DNA of 64,000 nt from Kaistia algarum. Its GTDB lineage: Bacteria > Pseudomonadota > Alphaproteobacteria > Rhizobiales > Kaistiaceae. The stretch is taken from NCBI RefSeq assembly GCF_026343945.1, contig NZ_JAPKNJ010000001.1, forward strand, positions 620,001-684,000, in the 5' to 3' direction. The notes beneath the pieces are model-generated. The model did no database searches. It had not been told where the DNA came from and saw only the letters and a list, made by a program, of their open reading frames with translations. Below are positions 32,022 through 41,430 of this stretch, in pieces; position 1 is the first letter of the stretch, and the number at the start of each line of letters is the position of its first letter. The position numbers were made by a program, and so were the translations under genes.

Positions 32022-32330
32022 GCCTTATTCTGGAAGCTGACTATCGCGCTCCACACCGTTACGGTTGACCAAACTATTGCGCAATTCTTCATCTCTGAAT
32101 GAATTTGAGCCTTCGCCTGGGGCAAAGGTATCGAGACGGCCGGCGACGCAATCCCCCCACTCTGCGTCCATCAAATCAGTCTAGTATCCAAAGTCTCCGC
32201 AGCTATGCTCGCGAGTGACCGGGTCCACATGATGCCTCCAGCTCGATGTTCTTGACCGGCCGGAACCATTTGGAAGCCGACTCTTGCCAGATTTAGAAGC
32301 GACCTCTAGGCCCTCAGATCGGAAGACAAT
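32022..32330. other. Spacer without recognisable feature
   Basis: 309 bp between the outer-membrane protein and the MscS-type channel gene. No gene, repeat or clear terminator is seen. Confidence 0.4.
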
Positions 32331-34022
32331 TTGACCGGCTTGAAGTGCCTGAGACTGTTCTGCCGCGCGTTGATTCTGTGGGTCCTGGTTCTTGGCAGCA
32401 CATCAGCCGCTTTGGCCGAGGCTATTCCGCCTGGCGCGATCGACGAATCTTTCCCGCTGCGCGCTGCTGACACGTCCAGTCCGCGCGACACCTTGACGAC
32501 CTTTCTTCGGGACTTCCGCAACAGTGCTGAAGCCTGGCGGAGCGGCAAGAGCCGTGACGTGATCGACCGGGCGCTGGCGCGCGCCCGCGATACCATCGAC
32601 TTCAGCGAGATTCCCGCCCTCGGCTACGATGCCGCGACGCTCATCGACATGGCCCTCCTGAGCGAGGTGCTGGACCGGGTCGCACTCCCGCCTTTGGAGG
32701 AGATTCCCGGCGACGCCGATCTCGCGGCCGGCAAGGACGACGAGCTCACGCGCTGGGTGGTCCCCAATACCCGACTCGAGATCGAGAGGATGACCAACGG
32801 GCCGCGCGCCGGCGAATATCTGTTCTCGAAGGAAACGGTCGCGGCGCTTCGCACCTACTATGATCTCGCCAAGGACGTGCCCTACCGGCCCAACGCTCTC
32901 GTCGGCATCTATGAGGATGTGTTGTCGAGTCCTGGCGACTGGGTGCCCGAGCGTTTCCGCGACACCCTGCCCGCATGGGCGAAATTCGTCGCCGCCGGCC
33001 ATGCCATCTGGCAGTGGATCGCCCTTGCGATGTTGGTGGCGGTGGGCTTGCCGCTCGTCTCCCTCATCGTGCTGGCTGGAATCAATTGGGACAGCAAACG
33101 ACTGGCAGCCAGCCCATGGCTTCGCTTCGCAACGCCGGTCGCGTTAATCCTCGTTGTCGCCCTGGCCGAGTTGTTCGAAAACCTCGCCGAGAAAGTCGTC
33201 GGGCTTCTCGAACTGCCTATGGAGATCATTAGCCTGATGGTCCTCGCCGTTCAGGCGGTGGGCCTCGCCTGGTTCGTATTCTTGCTGTCGAACAGGCTCG
33301 CCGACGCCATCGGCGGGCTGAGGGCCGGAGCCGACGGAAACCCTCACCTCGACGCGGCGATGACAAGGATGGTGTTCCGGCTTATCAGCCTTGTCATCAT
33401 GATCCTTCTCGTCGCTGCTGCGGCCAGCAGGATCGGCATTCCGATCGCGCCGCTGGTGGCAGGTCTCGGCGCGGGCGGGCTAGCCATCGCGCTGGCGGTC
33501 CGACCTACGCTGGAAAACATAATCGGCGGGCTGACGCTTTTTGCCGACCGGCCCGTGCGGGTCGGCGACTTCTGCCGCTACGGAGACGATATCGGCACGG
33601 TCGAGCAGATCGGGCTACGCTCCACGCGCATTCGCACGCTGGAGCAGAGCCTGGTAACCGTTCCCAACAGCGAATTCTCTCAAATGCATCTCGACAATTT
33701 CACGGCGCGCAGTACGCGCCTTTTGCAGACCGTGCTGCATATCCGCCATGGGACCACTCCTGAGCAGATGCGGCTCCTGCTCACCCAGATCCGCGATCTC
33801 CTGTCGGCCAATCCTCTGGTTGTGCCCGATTCCTCCTATGTCCGCTTCGTCGGCTATGGCGCTCACTCCAAAGATATCGAGGTCTTTGCCTATTTGCGCT
33901 GCGAGGACGAACACGCCTTCCTGGCGGCCCGGGAGGAGGTTCTTCTCAGCATCGAGGAAATCGTCCAGCACGTCGATGCGGGTTTTGCTGGATCGGGCGG
34001 AGCGACATCGATCTCTTGGTAG
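32331..34022 (+). CDS. MscS-family mechanosensitive channel
   Basis: 563 residues with a TTG start and a signal-like N-terminus (LFCRALILWVLVLGSTSAALAEA). A long periplasmic stretch follows to about residue 215. Then come membrane segments: WQWIALAMLVAVGLPLVSLIVLAG, FATPVALILVVALAELF, IISLMVLAVQAVGLAWFVFLLS, and the MscS pore helix near ISLVIMILLVAAAASRIGIPIAPLVAGLGAGGLAIALAVRPTLENIIGG. The soluble domain LFADRPVRVGDFCRYGDDIGTVEQIGLRSTRIRTLEQSLVTVPNSEF closes the core. It opens on membrane tension to release solutes. The larger N-terminal periplasmic domain groups it with MscS-like proteins having extra sensory regions rather than minimal MscS. Confidence 0.9.
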   Translation: MTGLKCLRLFCRALILWVLVLGSTSAALAEAIPPGAIDESFPLRAADTSSPRDTLTTFLRDFRNSAEAWRSGKSRDVIDRALARARDTIDFSEIPALGYDAATLIDMALLSEVLDRVALPPLEEIPGDADLAAGKDDELTRWVVPNTRLEIERMTNGPRAGEYLFSKETVAALRTYYDLAKDVPYRPNALVGIYEDVLSSPGDWVPERFRDTLPAWAKFVAAGHAIWQWIALAMLVAVGLPLVSLIVLAGINWDSKRLAASPWLRFATPVALILVVALAELFENLAEKVVGLLELPMEIISLMVLAVQAVGLAWFVFLLSNRLADAIGGLRAGADGNPHLDAAMTRMVFRLISLVIMILLVAAAASRIGIPIAPLVAGLGAGGLAIALAVRPTLENIIGGLTLFADRPVRVGDFCRYGDDIGTVEQIGLRSTRIRTLEQSLVTVPNSEFSQMHLDNFTARSTRLLQTVLHIRHGTTPEQMRLLLTQIRDLLSANPLVVPDSSYVRFVGYGAHSKDIEVFAYLRCEDEHAFLAAREEVLLSIEEIVQHVDAGFAGSGGATSISW

Positions 34023-34765
34023 CTCGAAGGATATGTCCAATTTACCAGCGTCGGCAGAATCATGCGCTGAGATTTCTGATGGGGCCCATTAATGGCGCAG
34101 CCTCTTCGCGTGCATGGAAGGAGACTCTGTTGGCCGACGTTCGCAATCGGACTCAGACGACAGAAGCGATCCACCCAGCCACAACAATATCGAAGAAACC
34201 TGCCGCGTCCGCCATGTCATGCTTGAGGTTCGGAAGGCGATAGCCGTCGTATTGGACAAGCGCAACCCTTGCCGAAATGCGCGACATAAGCGGAACGGAA
34301 GACCTGGCACTGCTGGAAACGGACTGAACTTCGGCGACATTCATGGCCGGTCCATCGCCGCCTCGATGCAAGGGCGGCCTGCCAAATCCTGCAAAGACAG
34401 CTGACGGCGCCGTCGCGACCGAAGAAACGGTAACATTATCGGCAGGGTCCGAACCGTCGCAGGCGCCGACCGTGGCGCACCATCTCGGCAGCCCAACAAT
34501 CGCCGCCGCCTCTCCCCTTCCCGGTTCGAGCAAGATCGGCTCGAACGCGCAGCGCCGCGTGTCTGAGTTTAGTTCCGGACACGTCCGAGCACGACGAAAA
34601 TTACGCCAATCATCGGCGTCGCACCGAACCAGAAAACCCAAAACACCACTTTGAAAAGTCTATAAATTCTATTGAATTAAAAGATTCATCATGGAAGCCT
34701 TCGACATCTGCCGGGCCATCAACGGAGGCCTGAGCCAGTCACCCGCAACAATTTGGAAGTTGATA
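34023..34765. other. Gene-poor 743-bp gap
   Basis: No credible coding frame is found. Short frames on both strands lack ribosome sites and protein-like composition. The sequence becomes AT-rich just before 34700. The promoter of the following ABC operon must lie in its right part. The gap could be the residue of a decayed gene, but nothing identifies it. Confidence 0.4.
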
Positions 34766-36337
34766 ATGGTTGCTAGTCGCGGTTTTTCGGCGTCACGCCG
34801 TGAGGTTCTGCTCGGCGCTGCCGCCCTTGGTGGAGCTGCGGCGCTGGGCGGCGCTGCGATCCTTGGATCGCCAGGCAGCGCTCTCGCTTCGGACGTCAAA
34901 ACGCTGCGCGTTGCTACCGGCGAAACGGACGGCGTGAAGGGTACGCTCGATCCAGCCTATGGCAACAACGACAACGACGCCGCAAGGGCGAGCCTCGTCT
35001 ATGAACGCCTGGTCGTTCCAGACGAGGCCTTCGCCCCGCAACCGCAGCTGGCGCTCAGCTGGAAGCCGGATGCGACGGGCCAGGTCTGGACCTTCGCCCT
35101 CCGCCCCGACGTGAAATTCCAGGACGGGACGCCGTTCACGGCCAAGGATGTCGTCTACACCTTCCAGCGCCTCATCGATCCGAAGACGGCTTCGGCAGCC
35201 GCAGCGATCCTCGGTCAGATCGACCCGAACGGTATCCGCGCGGTCGACGACCACACCGTCGAATTCACGCTGCATGCGCCCGTCGTCGAATTCCCGCTGC
35301 TGATCGCCAATCGCTTTACCTATATAGTTCGCGCCGGCCAGACCTCCGAGGAACTGCGCACGGCGGGCATCGGCACCGGCCCCTTCAAGGTCGAGAAATT
35401 CGTGCCCGGCGAAGAGCCGACGATTTTCCTTCGCAACGAGCACTACTGGCAGCCGGGCAAGCCCCATGTCGACCGCGTTGAGCTCCGGGCGATCGCCGAG
35501 CCCTCCTCGCGCATCGCCGCGCTGCTCGCCAACCAGGTCGACATCGTCACAGAGCTACCGGCACTCGGCCTGCAACGCCTGGAGAGCAGTCCGGACGTCA
35601 AGGTCCAGTCGGCCAGGACCTCGTTCTGGCACGGTCTCGCCGCCTTCACCGATACGCCACCCTTCGACGATGTCCGCGTGCGCAAGGCGCTCAAACTGGT
35701 GGTCAATCGCGAGCAATATCTGAAGGCCATCGTCGGCGATCGAGGCAGCGTCGCCTATGACACGCCCGTTCCGCCATGGCAGACCTACGGCCTGCCCGAG
35801 GCACCTTTCAAGCCGGACATCGCCGCCGCCAAAAAGCTTCTGGCCGAGGCGGGACACCCCAATGGCATCGATATCGACCTCTACACATCGGCCGCCGATG
35901 TCGGCCTCATTCAGATCGCGACGCTGTTCAAGGCCCAAGCCGCCGTTGCCGATATCCGCGTCAATATCATTCAGGCGCCCGCAGCCGACTATTGGAGCAA
36001 CATCTGGCTCAAGAAGCCCTTCGTCGCGACCGGATGGAATGCCCGATCGGCCGACGAGGCCCTTTCGCTCGAATTCCTGTCAACGGCCGCCTGGAACGAA
36101 ACCCATTGGCACAACAAGGAGTTCGACGAACTCGTCTTCGAAGCCCGCAAGACGCTGGACGAATCCAAGCGCACCGAACTCTATCGGAAGGCCCAGCGGG
36201 TGATCCAGGACGATGGTGGCGCTCTCATCCTGATCTATGCCGATACGGTGGGCGCCACGCGCGCCAATGTCCACGGATACAAGGTCCACCCGCAGAAGAT
36301 CACGCACGACTTCTCCGACGTTTCCATCCAAACCTGA
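34766..36337 (+). CDS. Peptide-type ABC transporter substrate-binding protein
   Basis: Periplasmic binding protein, SBP_bac_5 family, 523 residues. The N-terminus MVASRGFSASRREVLLGAAALGG is a twin-arginine-type signal (SRREVLLG), and the mature part starts near residue 47. The ATG has ggaag upstream; a longer in-frame start at 34691 lacks one. Family features are VYERLVVPDEAFAPQPQLALSWKPDATGQVWTFALRPDVKFQDGTPFTAKDVVYTFQRL, and the C-terminal TELYRKAQRVIQDDGGALILIYAD. It is first in a seven-gene plus-strand operon with two permeases, two ATPases, a flavin monooxygenase and a DMSP-lyase-like cupin. The ligand is unknown; the context suggests an organosulfur or peptide compound. Confidence 0.93.
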   Translation: MVASRGFSASRREVLLGAAALGGAAALGGAAILGSPGSALASDVKTLRVATGETDGVKGTLDPAYGNNDNDAARASLVYERLVVPDEAFAPQPQLALSWKPDATGQVWTFALRPDVKFQDGTPFTAKDVVYTFQRLIDPKTASAAAAILGQIDPNGIRAVDDHTVEFTLHAPVVEFPLLIANRFTYIVRAGQTSEELRTAGIGTGPFKVEKFVPGEEPTIFLRNEHYWQPGKPHVDRVELRAIAEPSSRIAALLANQVDIVTELPALGLQRLESSPDVKVQSARTSFWHGLAAFTDTPPFDDVRVRKALKLVVNREQYLKAIVGDRGSVAYDTPVPPWQTYGLPEAPFKPDIAAAKKLLAEAGHPNGIDIDLYTSAADVGLIQIATLFKAQAAVADIRVNIIQAPAADYWSNIWLKKPFVATGWNARSADEALSLEFLSTAAWNETHWHNKEFDELVFEARKTLDESKRTELYRKAQRVIQDDGGALILIYADTVGATRANVHGYKVHPQKITHDFSDVSIQT

Positions 36338-36347
36338 CGTTAAGCCC

Positions 36348-37328
36348 GTGTCTCTTTTGCTTCCTCCGGGCCCCATCAGCCGTCTCATTGCGAGACGGCT
36401 GATCTTTGCAGTCCTGTCACTGTTCGTCGTCGCAACGATCGTGTTCTGGGCGATCGAGTGGCTACCTGGCGACGCCGCGCAGCGCATATTGGGCCGCGAC
36501 GCAACGCCCGAGGCGCTCGAGGCCTTGCGGGTACGGCTGCATCTCTACGACCCGGCTCTGACGCGCTATCTCCATTGGCTCGCCGGACTGCCACGAGGCG
36601 ACTTCGGCATGTCGCTTGCGGCGGAGCGGCCTGTGCTGCCCTATGTTGGCGTCTTTCTGGCGAACACCCTGCTGCTGGCCGCCGCGGCGCTTGCCGTCCA
36701 TATTCCGCTCAGCATCGGCCTTGGTCTCGTCAGCGCCGCCTCGAAACGAGATGGCGGGGTCGATACACTCGTGTCGGTCACGGTGCTGCTGGGCATGTCG
36801 ATCCCTGAATTCGTGGTCGGCATCGGCCTTGTCGCCTGGCTGTCAACCGCCTGGAACTGGTTTCCGCCGCTGGCACTGATCGATCAGGCCCAATCGGCCG
36901 GCCAGTTCGCACTCCTGCTGACGCTTCCTGTCCTCACGCTGAATTTCGTTATGACGGCCTATGTCGTCCGGCAGACGCGAACGTCGATGATCGAGACCAT
37001 GCAGTCGGATTTCGTGCGCTCGGCAACGCTCCGGGGTTTACCGCGCAGCCGGGTTCTGCTCCGCCATGCCTTGCCCAGCGCCATCGGCCCGGCGATCAAT
37101 GCGATCGCGCTGAACGCGGGATGGCTCATCGGCGGAATCGTCGTCGTCGAGGCCGTCTTCAATTATCCCGGTCTCGGCCGCCTCCTCGTCGAGTCGATCA
37201 GCAATCATGACGTGCCGATGGTTCAGGGAGCAGCCATTGCCCTGTCGGGGGCCTATATCGCGGTGAACCTCATAGCGGACATCGTCACCATCCTGGTGAA
37301 CCCGAAGCTCCGGACGACGCTCCAATGA
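36348..37328 (+). CDS. ABC transporter permease (DppB-like)
   Basis: Inner-membrane permease of 326 residues from a GTG start 10 bases after the SBP stop. It begins SRLIARRLIFAVLSLFVVATIVFWAIEWLPGDAAQRILGR, the DppB/OppB N-terminal helix and periplasmic loop. The EAA-type cytoplasmic loop (RQTRTSMIETMQSDFVRSATLRGLPRSRVLLRHALPSA) lies at about residues 215-250, and WLIGGIVVVEAVFNYPGLG follows. The two permease genes overlap by 4 bp. It forms the channel with the next gene. Confidence 0.93.
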   Translation: MSLLLPPGPISRLIARRLIFAVLSLFVVATIVFWAIEWLPGDAAQRILGRDATPEALEALRVRLHLYDPALTRYLHWLAGLPRGDFGMSLAAERPVLPYVGVFLANTLLLAAAALAVHIPLSIGLGLVSAASKRDGGVDTLVSVTVLLGMSIPEFVVGIGLVAWLSTAWNWFPPLALIDQAQSAGQFALLLTLPVLTLNFVMTAYVVRQTRTSMIETMQSDFVRSATLRGLPRSRVLLRHALPSAIGPAINAIALNAGWLIGGIVVVEAVFNYPGLGRLLVESISNHDVPMVQGAAIALSGAYIAVNLIADIVTILVNPKLRTTLQ

Positions 37329-38215
37329 CCTCGCTGACCGACGCGTCGACCCATCCGCCGGCGAATCCACGCAAGGCCGGCGGGCTTTGGAATGGAAATC
37401 TGCCTTGGACAGGCTATCTCGGCCTCGGCATCCTGCTGGCCTATGTCGCGCTGGCGGCAGCGGCGCCACTCCTCACCCCTAATTCGCCGACTGACGTCTT
37501 CGTTTCCGGCCCGCTCGAAGCACCATCGGCGGAGCTGTGGCTCGGGACGGACAACCTCGGCCGCGACGTCTGGAGCCGGTTCGTCTTTGGCGGGGGGACG
37601 GTGCTGTCTACGGCGGCCGGCGCGGCTGCCATCTCGACCGTACTCGGCGGCCTGATCGGCATCTTGCTTGGGTTTCGTGGCGGCCTCGTCGATGAAGTCG
37701 CGATGCGGTCGCTCGAGATCATCATGAGCATCCCCTCGATCATCATCGCCCTCCTGGTCGTCGGCATGGCCGGCTCGGATCGCCTGACGGTGATCCTGAC
37801 CGTCGGCGTTCTCTCCGTCCCAAACGTTGCCCGCGTGATCCGGGCCGCGACCCTCGCCTTTGTGGCCGAGGATTTCATCGAGGTGGCGCGTGCGCGGGGC
37901 GAGGGCGCACTCTCGATCGGCGTCCGCGAGCTTCTGCCGAACGTCTACGGGACGCTACTGGTCGAGTTCTCGATCCGCACCGGCTTTGCGGTTCTCTTCA
38001 TCAGCGGCCTCGGCTTTCTCGGCTTCGGCACTGCGCCGCCATCGCCCGATTGGGGGTTGATGATCAATGAAGGGCGCTCGTCGCTTGATTCGGCGATCTG
38101 GCCGGTGGCGGCGCCGGCGCTCGGCATTGCCATCCTCGTGACCAGCGTCAACCTCCTGACCGATGCTCTGCTGCAGAGCTTCGGCACGCCCGCAAGCCGG
38201 GGATCGGCAGCATGA
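37325..38215 (+). CDS. ABC transporter permease (DppC-like)
   Basis: Second permease, 296 residues. LGTDNLGRDVWSRFVFGG near residue 75 is the DppC/OppC signature, and ATLAFVAEDFIEVARARGEGALSIGVRELLPNVYGTLLVEFS is the EAA loop. Several helices are evident (GYLGLGILLAYVALAAAAPLLT, STVLGGLIGILLGF). It overlaps its neighbours by 4 bp on both sides, so all are translationally coupled. Confidence 0.93.
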   Translation: MTSLTDASTHPPANPRKAGGLWNGNLPWTGYLGLGILLAYVALAAAAPLLTPNSPTDVFVSGPLEAPSAELWLGTDNLGRDVWSRFVFGGGTVLSTAAGAAAISTVLGGLIGILLGFRGGLVDEVAMRSLEIIMSIPSIIIALLVVGMAGSDRLTVILTVGVLSVPNVARVIRAATLAFVAEDFIEVARARGEGALSIGVRELLPNVYGTLLVEFSIRTGFAVLFISGLGFLGFGTAPPSPDWGLMINEGRSSLDSAIWPVAAPALGIAILVTSVNLLTDALLQSFGTPASRGSAA

Positions 38216-39117
38216 GCGGCTCACATGAAACGCTTTTGCAGATCCATTCGCTTGGCGCCGATTACCGGCGGGGCCGCGACTGGCGACCCGTTCTGCACGA
38301 CATCGACCTCCAACTCGCGGCGGGAGAGTTCATCGGACTTGTCGGGGAATCAGGGAGCGGCAAGTCGACGCTCGCCGCGCTGCTTCTGGGCGAGCGTCGC
38401 GACGATCGCCGCATCGCATCCGGCCAGGTGACCTTCAAGGGCATCGATTTATTCGCCGCATCAAGGCGCGTGGTTCACAGTCTTCGCGGCTCGCAGATCG
38501 CATTCGTGCCGCAGAATTGCGGGGCATCGCTGACGCCGACCCTGCGCATCGGCGCGCTGTTCGCCGAAACCTTGCGGCGGCATCAGCCGAACCTCGATAA
38601 GTCAGCGGCACGCAAGGTTACGCTGGACTTGCTCCGGGAGGTCGAGCTCGGCCAGGGAGAAGCCGCACTCAGCCGCTATCCGCACGAATTCAGCGGCGGG
38701 CAACAGCAGCGCATCGCCCTTGCCCTCGCGGTCAGTTGCAGGCCCGAGCTGCTCGTCCTCGACGAACCGACGACGGGGCTCGATCCGATCCTCCGGCGCT
38801 CCATAACCGGCCTGCTGCGCCGACTCTGCCGCGAGCATGGCGTCGCGATGATCTTCGTTTCGCATGACCTGGCCACCGTGGCCGAGCTTTGCGAGCGGAT
38901 CATCGTAATCAACGCGGGACGGATCGTCGAAACCGGTTCCGCAGCCGCGATCTTCGGGGCGCCGCGCCATGAATACACAAGGACGCTGATCCGAGCGATG
39001 CCGCAACTGGACCGGCCCAGCGAGTCACCAAGGGTTTCTCGCGCAACGGGCGAGGACAAATCTCCGTCACTGGCGACAGGTTGGGCACCCCTTCACCTGC
39101 GGGAGGCGATCGGATGA
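38212..39117 (+). CDS. ABC transporter ATP-binding protein (DppD-like)
   Basis: ATPase of 301 residues. Walker [14 protein letters not shown] is at about residue 43, the signature SGGQQQRIALALAVS at about 162, and Walker B LLVLDEPTTGLD at about 182, followed by the switch His in FVSHDLATVAELC. The protein drives import by the permease pair. The C-terminal 30 residues lack the typical Cys-rich oligopeptide cap that would be expected in full-length DppD, and the tail ends shortly after ESPRVSRATGEDKSP. It shares an ATGA overlap with the next gene. Confidence 0.92.
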   Translation: MSGSHETLLQIHSLGADYRRGRDWRPVLHDIDLQLAAGEFIGLVGESGSGKSTLAALLLGERRDDRRIASGQVTFKGIDLFAASRRVVHSLRGSQIAFVPQNCGASLTPTLRIGALFAETLRRHQPNLDKSAARKVTLDLLREVELGQGEAALSRYPHEFSGGQQQRIALALAVSCRPELLVLDEPTTGLDPILRRSITGLLRRLCREHGVAMIFVSHDLATVAELCERIIVINAGRIVETGSAAAIFGAPRHEYTRTLIRAMPQLDRPSESPRVSRATGEDKSPSLATGWAPLHLREAIG

Positions 39118-39980
39118 TGGTTCCGGCCCCAATCCATGCCGCCGGTCCACCGCTGCTGGCGCTTCAGGATGTCTCCTACAGCTATCGCAGCCGCCATTCG
39201 GCTAGTCTGGCGCTCGACGCAGTGACCTTCGACATTGCCCCCGGCGAAACGCTGGCGGTCATCGGCGAGAGCGGCAGCGGCAAGTCGACGCTGGCTCGCA
39301 TTCTTGCCGGATTGCTGCCAGCCAGCGCCGGACGGATTGTATTTCACGGCGCCGAACTTGGCCCGACAGTGGCGGAGCGATCGTCGGACAGCCTCCGCCA
39401 GATCCAGATCGTTTTCCAGAATCCAGACGGCTCGCTCAATCCGCGCCACAGGATCGCGACAATCCTCGGGCGTCCACTGCAGCGCTTCTTCGGTCTGCGC
39501 GGAGCGGCACTCAGGGACCGCATCGAGGCGCTCCTCGCCGACGTCCTTCTGCCCGCGCACTATGCCGATCGATATCCCTCGGAACTGAGCGGCGGCGAGC
39601 GACAGCGCGTCGCCGTTGCAAGAGCCCTCGCTGCCGAGCCAGTCCTGCTCATCTGCGACGAGATCACTTCCGCCCTGGACGTCTCCGTCCAGGCATCGCT
39701 GCTGGCGCTGTTAAAGGACATTCAGGCCCGCACGAGCGTTTCGATCCTTTTCATCACCCATGATCTCGCGCTGACGCGATGGTTCGCGGACCGCGCGGTG
39801 GTCTTTCTCCGCGGCAAGCTCTGCGAGAACACCCAAATCCCCGAACTCTACCAGCGGCCGCGCCATCCCTATACGGCCAGCCTCATTGAGGCAGTCCCGC
39901 GCATCGGGGCATGGGACATCCCGCCAGATGCATCGCCCTCCGGCGTGGATCCAATCGAAACGTCGGGGGCGCCAACATGA
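39114..39980 (+). CDS. ABC transporter ATP-binding protein (DppF-like)
   Basis: Second ATPase, 288 residues, starting at ATG 39114 with gggagg upstream (a longer in-frame TTG at 39081 would overlap the upstream gene by 37 bp and is not preferred). Walker [14 protein letters not shown], signature LSGGERQRVAVARALAAE and Walker B LLICDEITSALDVSVQ are intact, and the switch is FITHDLALTRWFA. The C-terminal FYQRPRHPYTASLIEAVPR-like block is the oligopeptide-ATPase tail. It pairs with the previous ATPase as DppD/F do. Confidence 0.92.
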   Translation: MMVPAPIHAAGPPLLALQDVSYSYRSRHSASLALDAVTFDIAPGETLAVIGESGSGKSTLARILAGLLPASAGRIVFHGAELGPTVAERSSDSLRQIQIVFQNPDGSLNPRHRIATILGRPLQRFFGLRGAALRDRIEALLADVLLPAHYADRYPSELSGGERQRVAVARALAAEPVLLICDEITSALDVSVQASLLALLKDIQARTSVSILFITHDLALTRWFADRAVVFLRGKLCENTQIPELYQRPRHPYTASLIEAVPRIGAWDIPPDASPSGVDPIETSGAPT

Positions 39981-40062
39981 TCCATTCCGCCTTCCAGCTT
40001 TAGCCGGCCACCGACAGCCGGCCGATTTCGCCTTTCTGTTCCAAAACCACTGTCCGAATCCG

Positions 40063-41403
40063 ATGACCCCATATCGCCGCCTGAAGCTTGGCCTCTCTTT
40101 CTATCCGTCCGGCTATCACGTCGCCGGATGGCGCTTTCCCGGCGCGATCCCCGATGGCGGCATCAATCTCCAGCATCATGTCGATGTGGCGAGGGCGGCG
40201 GAGGCGGCCTGCTTTGACTTCTTCTTCCTGGCCGACACGAACGCGATCTGGGATCCTGATCTCGAAGCCGTATCGCAGACAAGTTGGGGCGCCAAGTTCG
40301 AGCCGCTGACGATCCTGTCGGCGCTGGCGATGGTGACGAACCGCATCGGCCTCGTGGGCACGGCCAGCACGACCTATAATGATCCGTTCAGCCTCGCCCG
40401 GCGCTTCGCCTCGCTCGACCATATCAGCGCCGGCCGGGCGGGCTGGAACCTCGTGACATCGGCGTCCGCCGCCGAGGCCGGAAATTTCTCGCTGGACCAG
40501 CATCCCCGTCATGGCGATCGATATGTCCGGGCGCGGGAATTCGTCGAGGTCGTTACCGGTCTCTGGGATGGCTATGAGGACGACGCCTACCGGTTCGATC
40601 CGGAGAGCGGCATCGCCTTCGATCCCGCAAAGGTCCGCGCGCTCGACCATCGCGGACCCAATTTCCAAGTGAAGGGTCCCCTGAATCTGCCACGTCCGGT
40701 GCAGGGTCATCCCGTCATGGTGCAGGCGGGACTGTCGGAGGCCGGGCGGGAACTGGCCGCCGAGACCGGGGAGGTACTGTTCACCGCCCAATCGGAACTC
40801 GCCCCGGCCAAGGCCTTCTATGACGACGTCAAGGCGCGCGTCATGCGCTTTGGCCGCTCGGCAGACCATCTCAGCATCATGCCCGGCGCCGTGACCGTGG
40901 TTGCCGGAAGCCGGAGCGAGGCCGAGGACCAGATCGCGGCGCTCGACAAGCTTCTTCCGCCATCGGCTGGCCTTGCCTTCCTGTCAGGCCTGATCGGCGA
41001 TACCGACCTCTCGGGCTTCAGCCTGGACGATCCGCTGCCGCCGCTCCCGCCAACCGAGGGCCCCAAGGGGCGCCAGCAGGTCGTACTGGAAAAGGCCCGG
41101 CGCGAGGGCAAGACGCTGCGCGATCTCTATCGCTCGATCGCGCTTACCAGCGGGCACCGCCTCGTCTATGGCGCTCCGTCCGAGGTCGCCGACCAGCTCG
41201 AAGACTGGTACCAGGCGGGGGCCTGCGACGGCTACAACATCGCGCCCGCGCACCTGCCGGGCGGTTTCGAGGCATTCGCCAACGGTGTCGTGCCCGAACT
41301 GCAGCGGCGCGGGCTCGTGCAGCGCGGCTATGCCGCCACGACGCTGCGCGCCAATCTCGGACTCCCGCACCCGCCGATCCGATACGCAAGACCAGCCCGC
41401 TAA
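40063..41403 (+). CDS. LLM-class flavin-dependent monooxygenase (NtaA/SnaA/DszA type)
   Basis: FMNH2-dependent monooxygenase of 446 residues. The N-terminus LGLSFYPSGYHVAGWRFPGA starts the TIM-barrel, and family blocks include EAACFDFFFLADTNAIWD, RRFASLDHISAGRAGWNLVTSASAAEAGNFSL and QVKGPLNLPRPVQGHPVMVQAG. Relatives cleave C-S or C-N bonds in aminopolycarboxylates, dibenzothiophene sulfone or dimethyl sulfide (DmoA). A separate flavin reductase would be needed and is not in the window. It follows the ABC genes after 82 bp and precedes a DMSP-lyase-like cupin by 27 bp, so an organosulfur role is a reasonable inference. Confidence 0.9.
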   Translation: MTPYRRLKLGLSFYPSGYHVAGWRFPGAIPDGGINLQHHVDVARAAEAACFDFFFLADTNAIWDPDLEAVSQTSWGAKFEPLTILSALAMVTNRIGLVGTASTTYNDPFSLARRFASLDHISAGRAGWNLVTSASAAEAGNFSLDQHPRHGDRYVRAREFVEVVTGLWDGYEDDAYRFDPESGIAFDPAKVRALDHRGPNFQVKGPLNLPRPVQGHPVMVQAGLSEAGRELAAETGEVLFTAQSELAPAKAFYDDVKARVMRFGRSADHLSIMPGAVTVVAGSRSEAEDQIAALDKLLPPSAGLAFLSGLIGDTDLSGFSLDDPLPPLPPTEGPKGRQQVVLEKARREGKTLRDLYRSIALTSGHRLVYGAPSEVADQLEDWYQAGACDGYNIAPAHLPGGFEAFANGVVPELQRRGLVQRGYAATTLRANLGLPHPPIRYARPAR

Positions 41404-41430
41404 ATCACTCCAAAGGCTCGAAGGAAGACC

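Noticed and set aside
34153..34641. Minus-strand frame of 162 codons in the gap before the ABC operon.
   Set aside because: No ribosome site, low-complexity composition, no domain.
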